Positions 1-8,702 are shown, counted from the first letter of the stretch. The stretch: 64,000 bases of DNA from Hymenobacter cyanobacteriorum (GCF_022631375.1 NZ_JALBGC010000004.1:682001-746000); one strand, 5' to 3'. Numbers and translations are program-made. Notes: generated by a model not told the origin, from the letters alone.

Positions 1-299
1 ATCCCAATGGCACCGGCCGCGAGCACGCCGGCGGCCACGGCGGCTGCCCGCACGCTGGTCGGCCACGAGGCCCAGCCGGTCGACTTCGGGCTCCGCTCGT
101 TGCCGCCGGTGGTGTTGCCTGCAATGCGCTGCCACACGGTTGCCGCCAAGGCCTCTTTTTCGTGGCTGGTCAGGTCGAAGGGCTGTTCGTTGCCGAGCTG
201 GCGGTACCAGGCCTCGATGCACCGCACTTCTTCCGGCGAGCATTCGCCCTGCTGGTAACGCTGCAATAGCTGACGGAATTCGGACGAGTTGGAGGCCAT
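1..299 (-). CDS. FecR-type anti-sigma factor, N-terminal part (cut by window edge)
   Basis: The reading frame starts at the ATG at 299 and runs off the left edge, so about 99 residues are visible. The first 45 residues (LLQRYQQGECSPEEV followed by an AWYRQL helix) match the short cytoplasmic domain that opens FecR anti-sigma factors. After a polar stretch a hydrophobic Ala/Val/Gly segment begins at about residue 86 and fits the single membrane span. In this family the N-terminal domain binds the partner ECF sigma factor, and the periplasmic part senses an outer-membrane transducer. The sigma gene lies 131 bases upstream on the same strand, which is the usual Bacteroidetes order. A TonB-dependent receptor of the SusC type would be expected further left, but that is inference. 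Confidence 0.8.
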   Translation of the reverse strand, partial: MASNSSEFRQLLQRYQQGECSPEEVRCIEAWYRQLGNEQPFDLTSHEKEALAATVWQRIAGNTTGGNERSPKSTGWASWPTSVRAAAVAAGVLAAGAIG

Positions 300-430
300 G
301 CCGGAAAGGGTGCTTACCTGATAAGTCAACCAACCCCCGCTACCCCCTAAGGCCCATTCCTAAAAAAAGCGAACAGTTCGGCAGCAGCGAAGCATTGGGT
401 CAGGAAATGGGGATAATTATGAATTGAAAA

Positions 431-1054
431 TCAGCTATTTGCGAGGCCTAGTAAAAGCAGCAACAGCAACAGGAAATCTTTCAGCGACACCCGCAGCAGC
501 TTCAGGGCGCGGGTGATGTGGTACTCCACAGCTTTGGGCGTGAGCTTCAGCCGCCCGGCAATCTGGGGCACTGTCTGGTGCTCAAAACGGCTCAGCTGGA
601 AAATTTCGCGGGTATGCTGGGGCAGGTGCGTCAGGCCCGCGTGCAGGGCACCGGCCAGGTCGGTCGCGTCCAGGTCGTCTTCGGTATGGTGGTCGGCCTC
701 GGTGGCCACAGTGCGGCAGTAGGCGGCGTAGCCCTCGTGGGTGTAGCGGTTCTTTATCAGGTTGATGACCCGGAATTTTACCGCTGTGCTTAGGTATTCG
801 GGCAGCTTCTGAATGCTGGCCGCCTGGTCGCGCCGCTGCCACAGCGCCGTAAAAATGTCCTGCACAATCTCCTCCGCCGCCTCGCGCGAGCCGGTTTTGC
901 GGCTGGCCTGCTCCAGCAGCTGCAGGCCGTAGCGCCGGTAAATTTCCGCAAATGCGCCCTCGTGGCTGGCGGGCAGGGCGGCCAGCAGGTCCGCGTCGTC
1001 CCAGGCAGCCGGCAGGCGCAGCAACTTGGCAGGGCGGACAGCCAGGGCTCGCAT
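431..1054 (-). CDS. ECF RNA polymerase sigma factor (FecI-like, Bacteroidetes sigma-70 group)
   Basis: A 207-residue protein from the ATG at 1054. A longer frame upstream to 1156 has no sigma-like sequence, so the inner start was chosen. Region 2 is visible in FAEIYRRYGLQLLEQA and in the EEIVQDIFTALW helix. Region 4 is seen as LPQHTREIFQLSRFE followed by a helix-turn-helix (VPQIAGRLKLTPKAVEYHI). It should direct RNA polymerase to the genes controlled by the adjacent FecR. The C-terminus is odd: DF is followed by eight leucines and then GLANS. The leucines use CTG, TTG, CTT, TTA and CTA codons, so this is not a simple codon repeat. The family call is firm. The regulated target is unknown. Confidence 0.92.
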   Translation of the reverse strand: MRALAVRPAKLLRLPAAWDDADLLAALPASHEGAFAEIYRRYGLQLLEQASRKTGSREAAEEIVQDIFTALWQRRDQAASIQKLPEYLSTAVKFRVINLIKNRYTHEGYAAYCRTVATEADHHTEDDLDATDLAGALHAGLTHLPQHTREIFQLSRFEHQTVPQIAGRLKLTPKAVEYHITRALKLLRVSLKDFLLLLLLLLGLANS

Positions 1055-1223
1055 GCCAGCAAGATAAGCAACGCGCGGGCCCCGCCGGGCCGGCTGCCGC
1101 CGGGCAGGGTAGCAACCCGCAGGCACGGCGTACCAGAATAGCGGAAATGCTATCAATACAAAGCAGGCGGCGGGGGCAGAAAATTACCTGGCTGAGTTAA
1201 TTGTGTGCTTACCTTGTAAACCG

Positions 1224-2915
1224 ATGACCTTTCGCTACCGCTGCCTCCTTCGCCCGGTTGTTGCCGCCACGCTGCTGCTCGCGGCTACTGCCCCGTTGCA
1301 GGCCCAAACCTTTGGCCCGATAACGTTTCACGCCGTTGGGCTCAACAACGCGCCGCTGGGCATTGCCCTGGCCGATGTGAACGGCGACGGCCGCCTCGAC
1401 CTGCTGACTTCCAACGATGGCGCGCAGGTAAGCCTGCTGTTGGCGCTGGGCAACGGCACGTTTGGCCCCCCGGCTGTGTACCCCACGGGCACCGCCGGCG
1501 CCGTGGCCCTGCAGGTAGGGGATGTGAACCGCGACGGCCGGCCAGACGTGGTGATGGCCGGCGGCAGTTCCGGCGGCTTGCTGCTGGGCATGCCCAACGG
1601 CACCCTCACGCCGCCCATGGCCCAGTTTGCGCTGAACATGACCGCCAACCCCGGCGCGCTGGCCCTTGGCGACGTGAACGGCGACGGCCGGCTCGACATT
1701 GCCACCGCCTACGGGGCCAGCACCACCAGCGGCCGCTTCGACCAGGTGCAGGTGCTACTGGGGCGCCCAAACAACACGTTTGCGCCCGCCGTGGTCTATT
1801 CCCTGAGCACGGGCAGCTACCCGGAAGCGGTGGCCCTGGGCGATGTAAACGGCGACGGGTATCCGGACCTGGCCACCGCCAATTCGGGCAACAACACGGT
1901 TGGGCTGCTGCTGGGGCAGGGCAACGGTACCTTCGGCCCCGCTACTAACTACCCCCTCGGGCCCAACACCACCCCCCTGGGGGTTGCGCTGGCCGACTTC
2001 AACAACGACGGCCGCCTTGATGTGGCCACGGCCAACAACGCCGGCAACGTCAGCATCTTGCTGAGCACCGGTAGCGCGCTGGGCCCGGCCAGCCAGTACC
2101 TGGCCGGGAGCTACCCGGTAGGCATTGCCCTGAGCGACGTGAATAACGACGGCCTGCCCGATGTGGTAACGGCTGGTTTTGGCGGCAATGTGCTTTCGGT
2201 GCTGCCCGGAGCCGGGGCCGGAACGTTTGGCACCGGGCAGAATTACCCCACCGGCCCCGCCAGCGCGCCCATCAGCGTCGCCATTGGCGACGTGGACGGC
2301 GACGGCGCGCCCGACCTTGTTTCGGCAAACGTCAATGCAGCCGCGGTGGGAGTGATGCTGAGCCAAGCGCCTGTTCTGACGCTGACCGGCCCGCCCAGCG
2401 GCAGTGCCGGCGCGGCGCTTACGCTGGCGGGCCGCCGATTGGCGGGGGCCACGGCCGTTGCTTTTCGTCGCGGCAATCAGCTGGTGGCGAGTGTTCCCGC
2501 CAGCGCGTTTACCAGCACCAACTACACTGCTACGCCCAATACCATCGGGCTGCTGGTGCCAGCCAGTCTGGCGCCGGGGCCTTACACGGTCGCCATTGCG
2601 ACTGCTAATGGCACGAGTCCGACGGTTGCCTTCACCGTTACCGCGCCTTTGAGCCTTGCCGGTCGGCCGAACACCGCAGGGGTCGAGGTTTCTCCGAATC
2701 CCGCCCAGCGAAGCATAACGGTGCGCGTGCCGGCGGCTTGGGGAGGTAGCCTGCTGCGGCTGTCTTTGCACGACGCCCTGGGACGCGAAGTGCGCACCGA
2801 GCAGGGCGTGCCGCCCGCACTTACGCTGGACTTACACGGCTTGGCTCCTGGGGTGTACCAGCTGCGCGGGCAGGCGGGCCAGGTCGTATTCAGCCGCCGC
2901 GTGGTGGTAAACTGA
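1224..2915 (+). CDS. Secreted FG-GAP/VCBS repeat protein with type IX sorting domain
   Basis: A 563-residue exported protein. The ATG at 1224 is preferred over the GTG at 1203 because it gives a clean signal peptide (MTFRYRCLLRP, hydrophobic core, then a site near APLQAQ). The middle carries about seven FG-GAP/VCBS units with the calcium-loop signature D-V-N-G-D-G-R-x-D, for example LADVNGDGRLDLL and LGDVNGDGYPDLATA. These normally fold into an integrin-like beta-propeller. A short Ig-like region (about 385-470) follows. The end (VSPNPAQRSITVRVP ... GVYQLRGQAG) is a type A T9SS sorting domain, so the protein should be carried to the cell surface by the gliding-associated secretion system. It is divergent from the sigma gene. 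Its ligand is unknown. Confidence 0.88.
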   Translation: MTFRYRCLLRPVVAATLLLAATAPLQAQTFGPITFHAVGLNNAPLGIALADVNGDGRLDLLTSNDGAQVSLLLALGNGTFGPPAVYPTGTAGAVALQVGDVNRDGRPDVVMAGGSSGGLLLGMPNGTLTPPMAQFALNMTANPGALALGDVNGDGRLDIATAYGASTTSGRFDQVQVLLGRPNNTFAPAVVYSLSTGSYPEAVALGDVNGDGYPDLATANSGNNTVGLLLGQGNGTFGPATNYPLGPNTTPLGVALADFNNDGRLDVATANNAGNVSILLSTGSALGPASQYLAGSYPVGIALSDVNNDGLPDVVTAGFGGNVLSVLPGAGAGTFGTGQNYPTGPASAPISVAIGDVDGDGAPDLVSANVNAAAVGVMLSQAPVLTLTGPPSGSAGAALTLAGRRLAGATAVAFRRGNQLVASVPASAFTSTNYTATPNTIGLLVPASLAPGPYTVAIATANGTSPTVAFTVTAPLSLAGRPNTAGVEVSPNPAQRSITVRVPAAWGGSLLRLSLHDALGREVRTEQGVPPALTLDLHGLAPGVYQLRGQAGQVVFSRRVVVN

Positions 2916-3034
2916 TTGAGTTTCCTGCCTGCCCAACTGGTTGCGGAGCAACGGCATTGGCAGAGGGCAACCCTCTTGCTGCAGTTTCTCGATTTGCTTA
3001 ACGCGGAGCAGCACCAGGCAAACGCCCGCCGGCT

Positions 3035-5374
3035 TTACGATGACTGGCGCATGGCTGCCAGCACCTTGGCGGGCGTGATGGGCAGCGAGCGCAGGCGCCG
3101 GCCAGTAGCGTGGAATACCGCATTGGCTACGGCGGCCGTTACGCCCACAATGGAAATCTCGCCGATGCCCTTCACGCCCATAGCATTCACGTAGGGGTCG
3201 TGCTCGTCGATGAATTCGACGGTCATGGCCGGAATGTCGGCGTTCACGGGCACGTGGTAGTCGGCCAGGCTGGCGTTGGTGTAGCGGGCCAGGTGCGGGT
3301 CGCGCACGGTCTGCTCCATCAGCGCCGCGCCAATGCCGAAGATACTACCCCCGATTACCTGCGAGCGGGCCGTTTTGGGGTTGAGAATGCGGCCGGCGGC
3401 CATCACGCTCACCCAGCGCGTGACGCGCACGGTGCCCAGCTCGGGGTCGACGTGCACCTCGCAGAAGTGGGTGCCGAAGGCGTGCATGGAGTGCGGGGCG
3501 GCTTCTTCCTTTTTGTTCATGTTGGCGTTAGCGGTAGCCTGCGGGGCCTCGTAGCCCGCGCCGTAGCGGCCCAGGGCGCTGCCTTCGAGGTCGCTCATGC
3601 TGGCCCGCTTCATCACCTCACCGTAGGCTTCGCCTTTTGCAGGATTAGCTTTTAGCTGCAGGCGGCCCCGTTCCACCACCACGTCGGCGGGTTTGGCCTG
3701 GTACAGCGGCGACTTTTTATCGCCCACGGCCACCTTGATGAGTTTCTGCCACACCTCCTGCGCGGCCAGGTACACCGACGACGACACCCGGCCCGCCGCC
3801 GTGGAGCCGCCCGACCATTGCGTACTCGGCAGCACCGTGTCGCCCAGCTCGAAGCGGATGTGCTCGGGCAGCAGGCCCAGTGCATCGGCCGCTACCTGCG
3901 TGATGACGGTGTAGGTGCCCGTGCCCAGGTCGGTGGCGCCGGCCTGCACCACGGCGTGGCCATCGGCGTAGAGGCGCACGCGGGCGTTGCCCTGCGAGCT
4001 GTGCACCGGGTAGCTGGCCGTGGCCATGCCCCAGCCCACGAGGTGCTTGCCGTCGCGGGTCTGGCCGTTTTTGGGGTTGCGCTGGCTCCAGCCGAACAGC
4101 TCGGCCCCGCGTTGGTAGCATTCCCGCAGGCTTTTGCTGCTCCAGGGGTGCCCGGTGGTGGGGTCGTGCTCGGCGTAGTTGAGCAGGCGGATTTGGATGG
4201 GGTCGATGCCGAGCTGGTAAGCCAGGTCGTCCAGGCTGCTCTCGATGGCGAACGAGCCGGGCATGTCGCCGGGCGCGCGGGTCGAGGTGGGCGTCATCAC
4301 GTTGGCCCGGCCCATGCGGTACGTCGACTCGAAAGTGGGGCAGGCGTAGAGCATGTTTACGATGCGGCTGTTGGTTTCGGCCCAGTCCTCCCAGGGCGAA
4401 GTGGTCGAGGTTTTCTCGTGCACCAGCGCCAGCAGCTTGCCCTCCTTGGTTGCGCCGAGGCGCAGCGTTTGCTCCTGCTCCTCGCGGTGGCCCATGCCCG
4501 TGAACTGCTGCTGGCGGGTGAGCACCAGCTTCACCGGCCGGCCCACCGCCTTGGCCGCCAGCGGGGCCAGCACCACGTGGGGCCACACCCAGGCCTTGCA
4601 GCCGAAGCCCCCGCCCAAGAATTTGGTGACGACGCGCACCTGCTCCGTGGCCAGCCCCAGCATGGCCGCCAGCGTCCGTTGCGTTTCCGATACGCCCTGG
4701 GTGGTGTCGTACACGGTGAGGCGGTCGGGGGCTTCCCAGTGCGCCGTGGTGGCGCCCGGCTCCATGGGGTTGTGGTGGGTGGTGGCGTGGGTGTAGGTGG
4801 CCGTGAGCTGCACCGGGGCACTGGCGAAAGCCGCCTGGGCTTCGCCACGCTTGCTTACGCCGGGCTGGTAGCCCCGCACCGTTTTCGGAATGTAGAGCTG
4901 GGCATTGGGGGCCTGGTACGAAGCCACGGGTACCTCCGGCGCAATGCTCACCTTCAGCAGCGCGGCCGCGTGCTGGGCGTGCTCCAGCGTGTCGGCTACT
5001 ACCACGGCCACGGGCTGGCCGGCGTAAAAAATCTGGTCCGATTCCATCGGGAAAAAGCTCATCGGCGAGGAAGCGAAGGCTTTTCGGTCGTCGGGCGAGT
5101 TGGGCGTTTTGGCCAGTTTGGGCAGGTTCTGGTGCGTGAGAATCGCCAGCACGCCCGGCAGCTGCTGGGCCGCGCTGGTGTCGATGCCAGTCACGCGCCC
5201 CTTGGCTACGTCGCTGGTTCTGAGCACCGCGTGCACCAGCCCCGGCAGCTGGTTATACTCGGCCGAATACTTGGCCTGGCCGGTTACCTTGGCCCAGCCA
5301 TCGACGCGGCTCAAAGGCTGACCTACCACGCCCTGCGTCGGGTTGGTAGCGAAAAACTGCGGTTCGGTTTCCAT
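3035..5374 (-). CDS. Xanthine dehydrogenase/aldehyde oxidase family, molybdopterin-binding subunit (PaoC-like)
   Basis: 779 residues, close to the PaoC/YagR size class. The opening VGQPLSRVDGWAKVTGQAKY is the usual start of the large molybdenum cofactor subunit. Further cofactor-domain signatures are GGGFGCKAWVWPHVVLA, TRAPGDMPGSFAIES and the C-terminal KGIGEISIVGVTAAVANAV, whose glutamate corresponds to the catalytic Glu of the family. Members oxidise aldehydes or N-heterocycles by hydroxylation at a Mo centre and need a 2Fe-2S subunit and an FAD subunit for electron flow. Neither partner is present here: upstream on this strand is an aldo/keto reductase, and downstream is a convergent propeller gene. 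No twin-arginine signal is seen. The partner subunits must be elsewhere, or this is a relic of a larger operon. Confidence 0.88.
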   Translation of the reverse strand: METEPQFFATNPTQGVVGQPLSRVDGWAKVTGQAKYSAEYNQLPGLVHAVLRTSDVAKGRVTGIDTSAAQQLPGVLAILTHQNLPKLAKTPNSPDDRKAFASSPMSFFPMESDQIFYAGQPVAVVVADTLEHAQHAAALLKVSIAPEVPVASYQAPNAQLYIPKTVRGYQPGVSKRGEAQAAFASAPVQLTATYTHATTHHNPMEPGATTAHWEAPDRLTVYDTTQGVSETQRTLAAMLGLATEQVRVVTKFLGGGFGCKAWVWPHVVLAPLAAKAVGRPVKLVLTRQQQFTGMGHREEQEQTLRLGATKEGKLLALVHEKTSTTSPWEDWAETNSRIVNMLYACPTFESTYRMGRANVMTPTSTRAPGDMPGSFAIESSLDDLAYQLGIDPIQIRLLNYAEHDPTTGHPWSSKSLRECYQRGAELFGWSQRNPKNGQTRDGKHLVGWGMATASYPVHSSQGNARVRLYADGHAVVQAGATDLGTGTYTVITQVAADALGLLPEHIRFELGDTVLPSTQWSGGSTAAGRVSSSVYLAAQEVWQKLIKVAVGDKKSPLYQAKPADVVVERGRLQLKANPAKGEAYGEVMKRASMSDLEGSALGRYGAGYEAPQATANANMNKKEEAAPHSMHAFGTHFCEVHVDPELGTVRVTRWVSVMAAGRILNPKTARSQVIGGSIFGIGAALMEQTVRDPHLARYTNASLADYHVPVNADIPAMTVEFIDEHDPYVNAMGVKGIGEISIVGVTAAVANAVFHATGRRLRSLPITPAKVLAAMRQSS

Positions 5375-5576
5375 ACGGCAAGCTTTTTTTCAGGTAAAAA
5401 AATGCGGGTAGGGCTGGGGCTGCCTCCTGCTCAGCTGCTGAGCGCATACCAAGCTGTTGCGCCAGCTCTGCCTGAGGCGCCGGTAGCCCGCGCCAACCAT
5501 CACTACAACATTCGTCATGGCCTTGGGAAAATGGATTCCGCTCGGCTTCGCTCATTGCCAACCGGCTTCCGCAGGG

Positions 5577-6428
5577 CTAGTCGTGAATTTTACGCTCGCT
5601 AATCCACTTCACCATGCTGGGGTCGCGGTGGTCGAAAAAGGCGCTGGTCTTGCTGTCGAGCGTGGCAATCGTCTGCAGGTCCTCGGCGCTCAGTTCGAAG
5701 TCGAAGATGTTGAAGTTCTCGGCCATGCGCTCGGGCCGCACCGATTTTGGAATGGCCACCACGCCGCGCTGCGTCAGCCAGCGCAGCACCACCTGCGCAA
5801 TGCTACGCTGGTATTTGGCCGCCACTCCGGCCAGTACCTCGTTGTGAAACAAGTCGTTCTTGCCCTCGGCAAACGGCCCCCAGGCCTCAATCTGCACGCC
5901 GTTGTCTTGCAGAAACTGCTGCGTTTCAAGCTGCTGGTGGAAGGGGTGCGTTTCAATCTGGTTCACGGCCGGCTTCACCTGCTGGTGTACCAGAAAATCC
6001 ATTACCCGGTCGGGCTGGAAATTGCTCACCCCAATGGCCCGGATTTTACCGGCGTGGTACAGCTCTTCCATCGCACGCCAGGCCCCGTACACGTCGCCAA
6101 AGGGCTGATGAATGAGGTAAAGGTCGAGGTAATCGAGCCCGAGCTTGCGCAATGAGGTTTCAAAAGCTGCTTTAGCGCCTTCGTAGCTGGCATCCTGCAC
6201 CCACAGCTTGGTCGTGACGAACAGCTCCTCACGCGGCACCCCGCTTTTCCGGATGGCGCTGCCCACGGCTTCCTCGTTCATATAAGAAGCCGCGGTGTCG
6301 AGCAGGCGGTAGCCCACGCGCAGGGCGTCCAACACACTGCGCTCGCACTCGGCCGGGTCGGGCACCTGAAACACTCCAAAGCCCAGCAGGGGCATTTTCA
6401 CCCCGTTATTTAATGTGACGGTTTGCAT
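5577..6428 (-). CDS. Aldo/keto reductase (2,5-diketo-D-gluconate reductase-like)
   Basis: 283 residues from the ATG at 6428 (MQTVTLNNGVKMPLLGFGVF is the canonical AKR1-5 start, so the longer frame to 6515 is rejected). The catalytic tetrad is visible: Asp44 and Tyr49 in LLDTAASYMNEEA, Lys74 in VTTKLWV, and His107 in LYLIHQP. The NADPH-binding C-terminal part has IPKSVRPERMAENFNIFDFEL. It should reduce aldehydes or ketones in the cytoplasm with NADPH. The exact substrate cannot be read from sequence. It lies in a minus-strand run of redox genes with an AraC regulator ending 190 bases upstream, so regulation by that AraC protein is plausible but not shown. Confidence 0.92.
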   Translation of the reverse strand: MQTVTLNNGVKMPLLGFGVFQVPDPAECERSVLDALRVGYRLLDTAASYMNEEAVGSAIRKSGVPREELFVTTKLWVQDASYEGAKAAFETSLRKLGLDYLDLYLIHQPFGDVYGAWRAMEELYHAGKIRAIGVSNFQPDRVMDFLVHQQVKPAVNQIETHPFHQQLETQQFLQDNGVQIEAWGPFAEGKNDLFHNEVLAGVAAKYQRSIAQVVLRWLTQRGVVAIPKSVRPERMAENFNIFDFELSAEDLQTIATLDSKTSAFFDHRDPSMVKWISERKIHD

Positions 6429-6618
6429 ATTCTTTCGATTACTGGTTTTCTGGCCGCGGTAGGTTGCTTCTCTACTACGACACACCCGTCGGCCCTGGCC
6501 GACCCGGCCAAGCAAAGGTCCGGGCCCAGGCCGCCGCCAGAACTACCCGAATCAAACCAATGACGAAAGAATTCAAACAAGTGCCCGCTCAGCTGAGCCG
6601 CGCCGATATTGCGCAGGC

Positions 6619-7560
6619 TCAGGTAATGGCCACCAGCACCGCGCCCGGCGCACCCGCCGCGGGGGCGGCCTGCTCGCGCCAGGCCAGGGGCGTGCGGCCG
6701 GTGTGCTTCTTGAAAAAGCTGTTGAAGTGGTTCGGATACTCGAAGCCCAGTCCGTAGGCAATTTCGGCCGTGCCCCAGCCGGTGTGCAGCAGCAGGGCCT
6801 TGGCTTCGGCCAGCACGCGCCGGGCCAGGTGGGCCGAAGTGGTTTGGCCGGTCAGCTCGCGCACGGCGCGGTTGAGGTGGTTGACGTGCACCGAGAGTTG
6901 CCGGGCAAAGTCGCCGGGCGTGCGCAGCTGTAAGCCGGGCGTCGGCGCGTCGATGGGAAACTGCCGCTCCAGCAGCTCCAGAAACAGCGACACGAGGCGG
7001 GCCGCGGCGTTGTGGGGCTGCTGGTACGTGGTGTGGGGCTGCATCTTTAGGGCCTCGTGCAGTAGCAGTTGCACGTAGGTGCGCAGCAAATCCTGCTTGT
7101 ATAGGTAGCCGGATTCCATCTCCGCCAGCATCTTCCCAAACAGTTGGCTGAAGGTGCTGAACTGCTCGTCGTTCACGAAGTACACCGGGTCGCTGTTGCG
7201 CTTAAATAAGGGCGACTCCTGCAAGCCGGCCGAGCGGTCGGTGCTTAGAAAATCTTCGCTGAACAAGCAGAAATAACCACCTTGCTCGGCCGAAATCGGC
7301 TCCCAGGAATACGGCACGAGCGGGTTGGAAAACATCAGGGCCGGCCGGTCGAGCAAGACGGTGCGGGTAGCGTAGTCGAGGCGCCCGGTGCCCGTTACGA
7401 GCGCAATTTTGTAGAAGTCGCGCCGGCTGTAGCTCACCGGCTGCCGGCAGAACTGGCCCCGTTCGAACACATTGAAGCGGCTGCTGGCCGCCGTCAGCTG
7501 GGGCGGGGCGGGGGCGGGGTGCGGCGAGTGGGCCGCGGCAATAGGTGCGCTGATGGACAT
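6619..7560 (-). CDS. AraC-family transcriptional regulator (copy 1)
   Basis: 313 residues. The N-terminal half (ERGQFCRQPVSYSRRDFYKIALVTG) is the cupin-like sensor domain found with AraC proteins. The C-terminal hundred residues carry two helix-turn-helix motifs, including VHVNHLNRAVRELTGQTTSAHLARR and the signature helix GTAEIAYGLGFEYPNHFNSFFKKHTGRTP. It is clearly paralogous to the regulator at 7811-8689, which has the same order of motifs (RRDFYK, NPLVPYS versus NPHIPYS, LFSEDFL versus LFTEEFI). Such regulators in Bacteroidetes often control nearby oxidoreductases. The Ala/Pro-rich first 25 residues may be variable. A TACCTTTG promoter box sits only four bases upstream of the start codon, so the message may be leaderless. 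Confidence 0.92.
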   Translation of the reverse strand: MSISAPIAAAHSPHPAPAPPQLTAASSRFNVFERGQFCRQPVSYSRRDFYKIALVTGTGRLDYATRTVLLDRPALMFSNPLVPYSWEPISAEQGGYFCLFSEDFLSTDRSAGLQESPLFKRNSDPVYFVNDEQFSTFSQLFGKMLAEMESGYLYKQDLLRTYVQLLLHEALKMQPHTTYQQPHNAAARLVSLFLELLERQFPIDAPTPGLQLRTPGDFARQLSVHVNHLNRAVRELTGQTTSAHLARRVLAEAKALLLHTGWGTAEIAYGLGFEYPNHFNSFFKKHTGRTPLAWREQAAPAAGAPGAVLVAIT

Positions 7561-7564
7561 GGCG

Positions 7565-7572
7565 CAAAGGTA
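7565..7572 (-). promoter_or_regulatory. Putative -7 box (TACCTTTG) of AraC copy 1
   Basis: Read on the minus strand, TACCTTTG matches the Bacteroidetes -7 consensus TAnnTTTG exactly. It ends four bases before the ATG of the AraC gene, so a start site six or seven bases downstream would fall on or near the A of the start codon. No clear -33 TTTG is seen at the usual spacing. Confidence 0.5.
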
Positions 7573-7751
7573 CGCAATTCAAACAGCGGGGCAGAGTTGC
7601 GTATGCCTGAACGGAGAAGGTTTCAGGTGCTTCAATTCCAAGCCATGGCTCACCTTATCGTGGTACTGCCAGTCCATTGGCCCCGCCCCGCTGCCAACGT
7701 TACGTTCGTGGACTCCACGAAGCGCTGTTGGCAATAAGCCCAATGGTTCAT

Positions 7752-7788
7752 TTGGGTTGGGTTGGGTTGGGTTGGGTTGGGTTGGGGG
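7752..7788. repeat. Pentanucleotide tandem repeat (TTGGG)n, G-quadruplex candidate
   Basis: Seven consecutive G-tracts of three or more bases (7754-7756, then every five bases, ending with a five-G tract at 7784-7788) are separated by exactly two thymines. Four such tracts with TT loops meet the usual pattern for a very stable parallel G-quadruplex. The run lies between the stop of AraC copy 2 and the promoter of AraC copy 1, about 180 bases upstream of the latter box. Pentamer repeats are also prone to slippage. The remainder of 7573-7810 shows nothing else. Confidence 0.9.
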
Positions 7789-7810
7789 CTTACAAGCGTG
7801 AACAAGCTGC

Positions 7811-8689
7811 TTAGCCCGCCTTGCGGAAAGCCAGTGGGGTGCTGCCGGTGTGCTTCTTGAAAAAGTTGTTGAAATAGGATGCGTACTCAAAGCCCAGGCT
7901 CTGAGCTATTTCGGCTACGTCCCAGTTGGTGTGGTGCAGCAAGGCTTTGGCTTCGCCGATGATGCGGTCGGCAATGTGGCTGGTGGTGGGCTTGCCGGTT
8001 ACCTCTTTCACGGCGCGGTTGAGGTGGTTGACGTGAATGGCCAGCCGGTCGGCAAAATCCTGGGCCGACTTCAGGGGCAGGGCCTGCTGGGGGCTCTCGA
8101 CAGGAAACAAGCGTTCGAGCAGTTCCAGAAACAGCGAGGTGATGCGAGAGGACGCGTTTTTGTGCTGGAAAAACGTCTCGGTGGGCTGCATGCGCAAGGC
8201 TTCGTGGATGAGCAGCTGGAGGTAGGTGTGAATCAGGTCGTTTTTGAAGTGGTAATCAGCACCTTGCTCGGCGAGTATCTTCTCAAAAATGCCGGTGATG
8301 TAGACGGCCTGCTCGTTGCTGAGCTTGAAAACGGGCGTGCTGCCGATTTGAAACAAGGGCGAGTGCTGCAGGCTCTCAGACCGGTCGGGGGCTCTGATAA
8401 ATTCCTCGGTAAACAGGCAGGCGTACCCTGTCTGCCTGGTCGATAGCAGCTCCGTTGAGTAGGGAATGTGCGGGTTGGCGAAGAACAGGCAGGTGCCGCT
8501 GAGCTCGATACTTTTGTCGGCGTAGTGCAGGATGCTGTGGCCGGTGAGCAGGGCCACTTTATAGAAGTCGCGCCGCGCGTAAGTGGGCACGGGATTAACG
8601 GCCGTGTCGACGGGGTAGGCTTTGAAGCCTTTCAGCTTGAGGTCAGCGGTGTTGACCTCAGCCGCAGTAGCTGCCACGGGGTTGCTCAT
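7811..8689 (-). CDS. AraC-family transcriptional regulator (copy 2)
   Basis: 292 residues from the ATG at 8689. The longer frame to 8764 is rejected because its extra residues have no counterpart in the paralogue. It has the same architecture as the neighbouring AraC gene: a cupin-like N-terminal domain (YARRDFYKVALLTG, ANPHIPYSTEL) and two C-terminal helix-turn-helix motifs (HVNHLNRAVKEVTGKPT, and WDVAEIAQSLGFEYASYFNNFF). A TACCTTTC box lies five bases before the start codon, echoing the promoter arrangement of copy 1. The tandem duplication with intact DNA-binding helices in both copies suggests related but separate regulators of the surrounding redox genes. The inducers are unknown. Confidence 0.92.
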   Translation of the reverse strand: MSNPVAATAAEVNTADLKLKGFKAYPVDTAVNPVPTYARRDFYKVALLTGHSILHYADKSIELSGTCLFFANPHIPYSTELLSTRQTGYACLFTEEFIRAPDRSESLQHSPLFQIGSTPVFKLSNEQAVYITGIFEKILAEQGADYHFKNDLIHTYLQLLIHEALRMQPTETFFQHKNASSRITSLFLELLERLFPVESPQQALPLKSAQDFADRLAIHVNHLNRAVKEVTGKPTTSHIADRIIGEAKALLHHTNWDVAEIAQSLGFEYASYFNNFFKKHTGSTPLAFRKAG

Positions 8690-8694
8690 GGGGT

Positions 8695-8702
8695 GAAAGG
8701 TA
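8695..8702 (-). promoter_or_regulatory. Putative -7 box (TACCTTTC) of AraC copy 2
   Basis: On the minus strand TACCTTTC differs from TAnnTTTG only in the last base. It ends five bases before the ATG at 8689, the same close spacing as in AraC copy 1, so a leaderless or near-leaderless transcript is likely. The rest of the gap up to 8907 shows no other feature. Confidence 0.35.

Noticed and set aside
1203..1223. GTG start for the FG-GAP protein
   Set aside because: The inner ATG at 1224 gives a standard signal peptide. The extra residues contain cysteines and prolines unlike an export leader.
3818..5602. Long plus-strand open frame (594 codons) opposite the molybdopterin subunit
   Set aside because: Antisense shadow of a strongly conserved minus-strand gene. 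Its His/Gly/Arg-rich composition is typical of such shadows in GC-rich DNA.
7752..7788. Telomere-like (TTGGG)n sequence as a replicon end
   Set aside because: It is a single short internal run with normal genes on both sides and no hairpin end.
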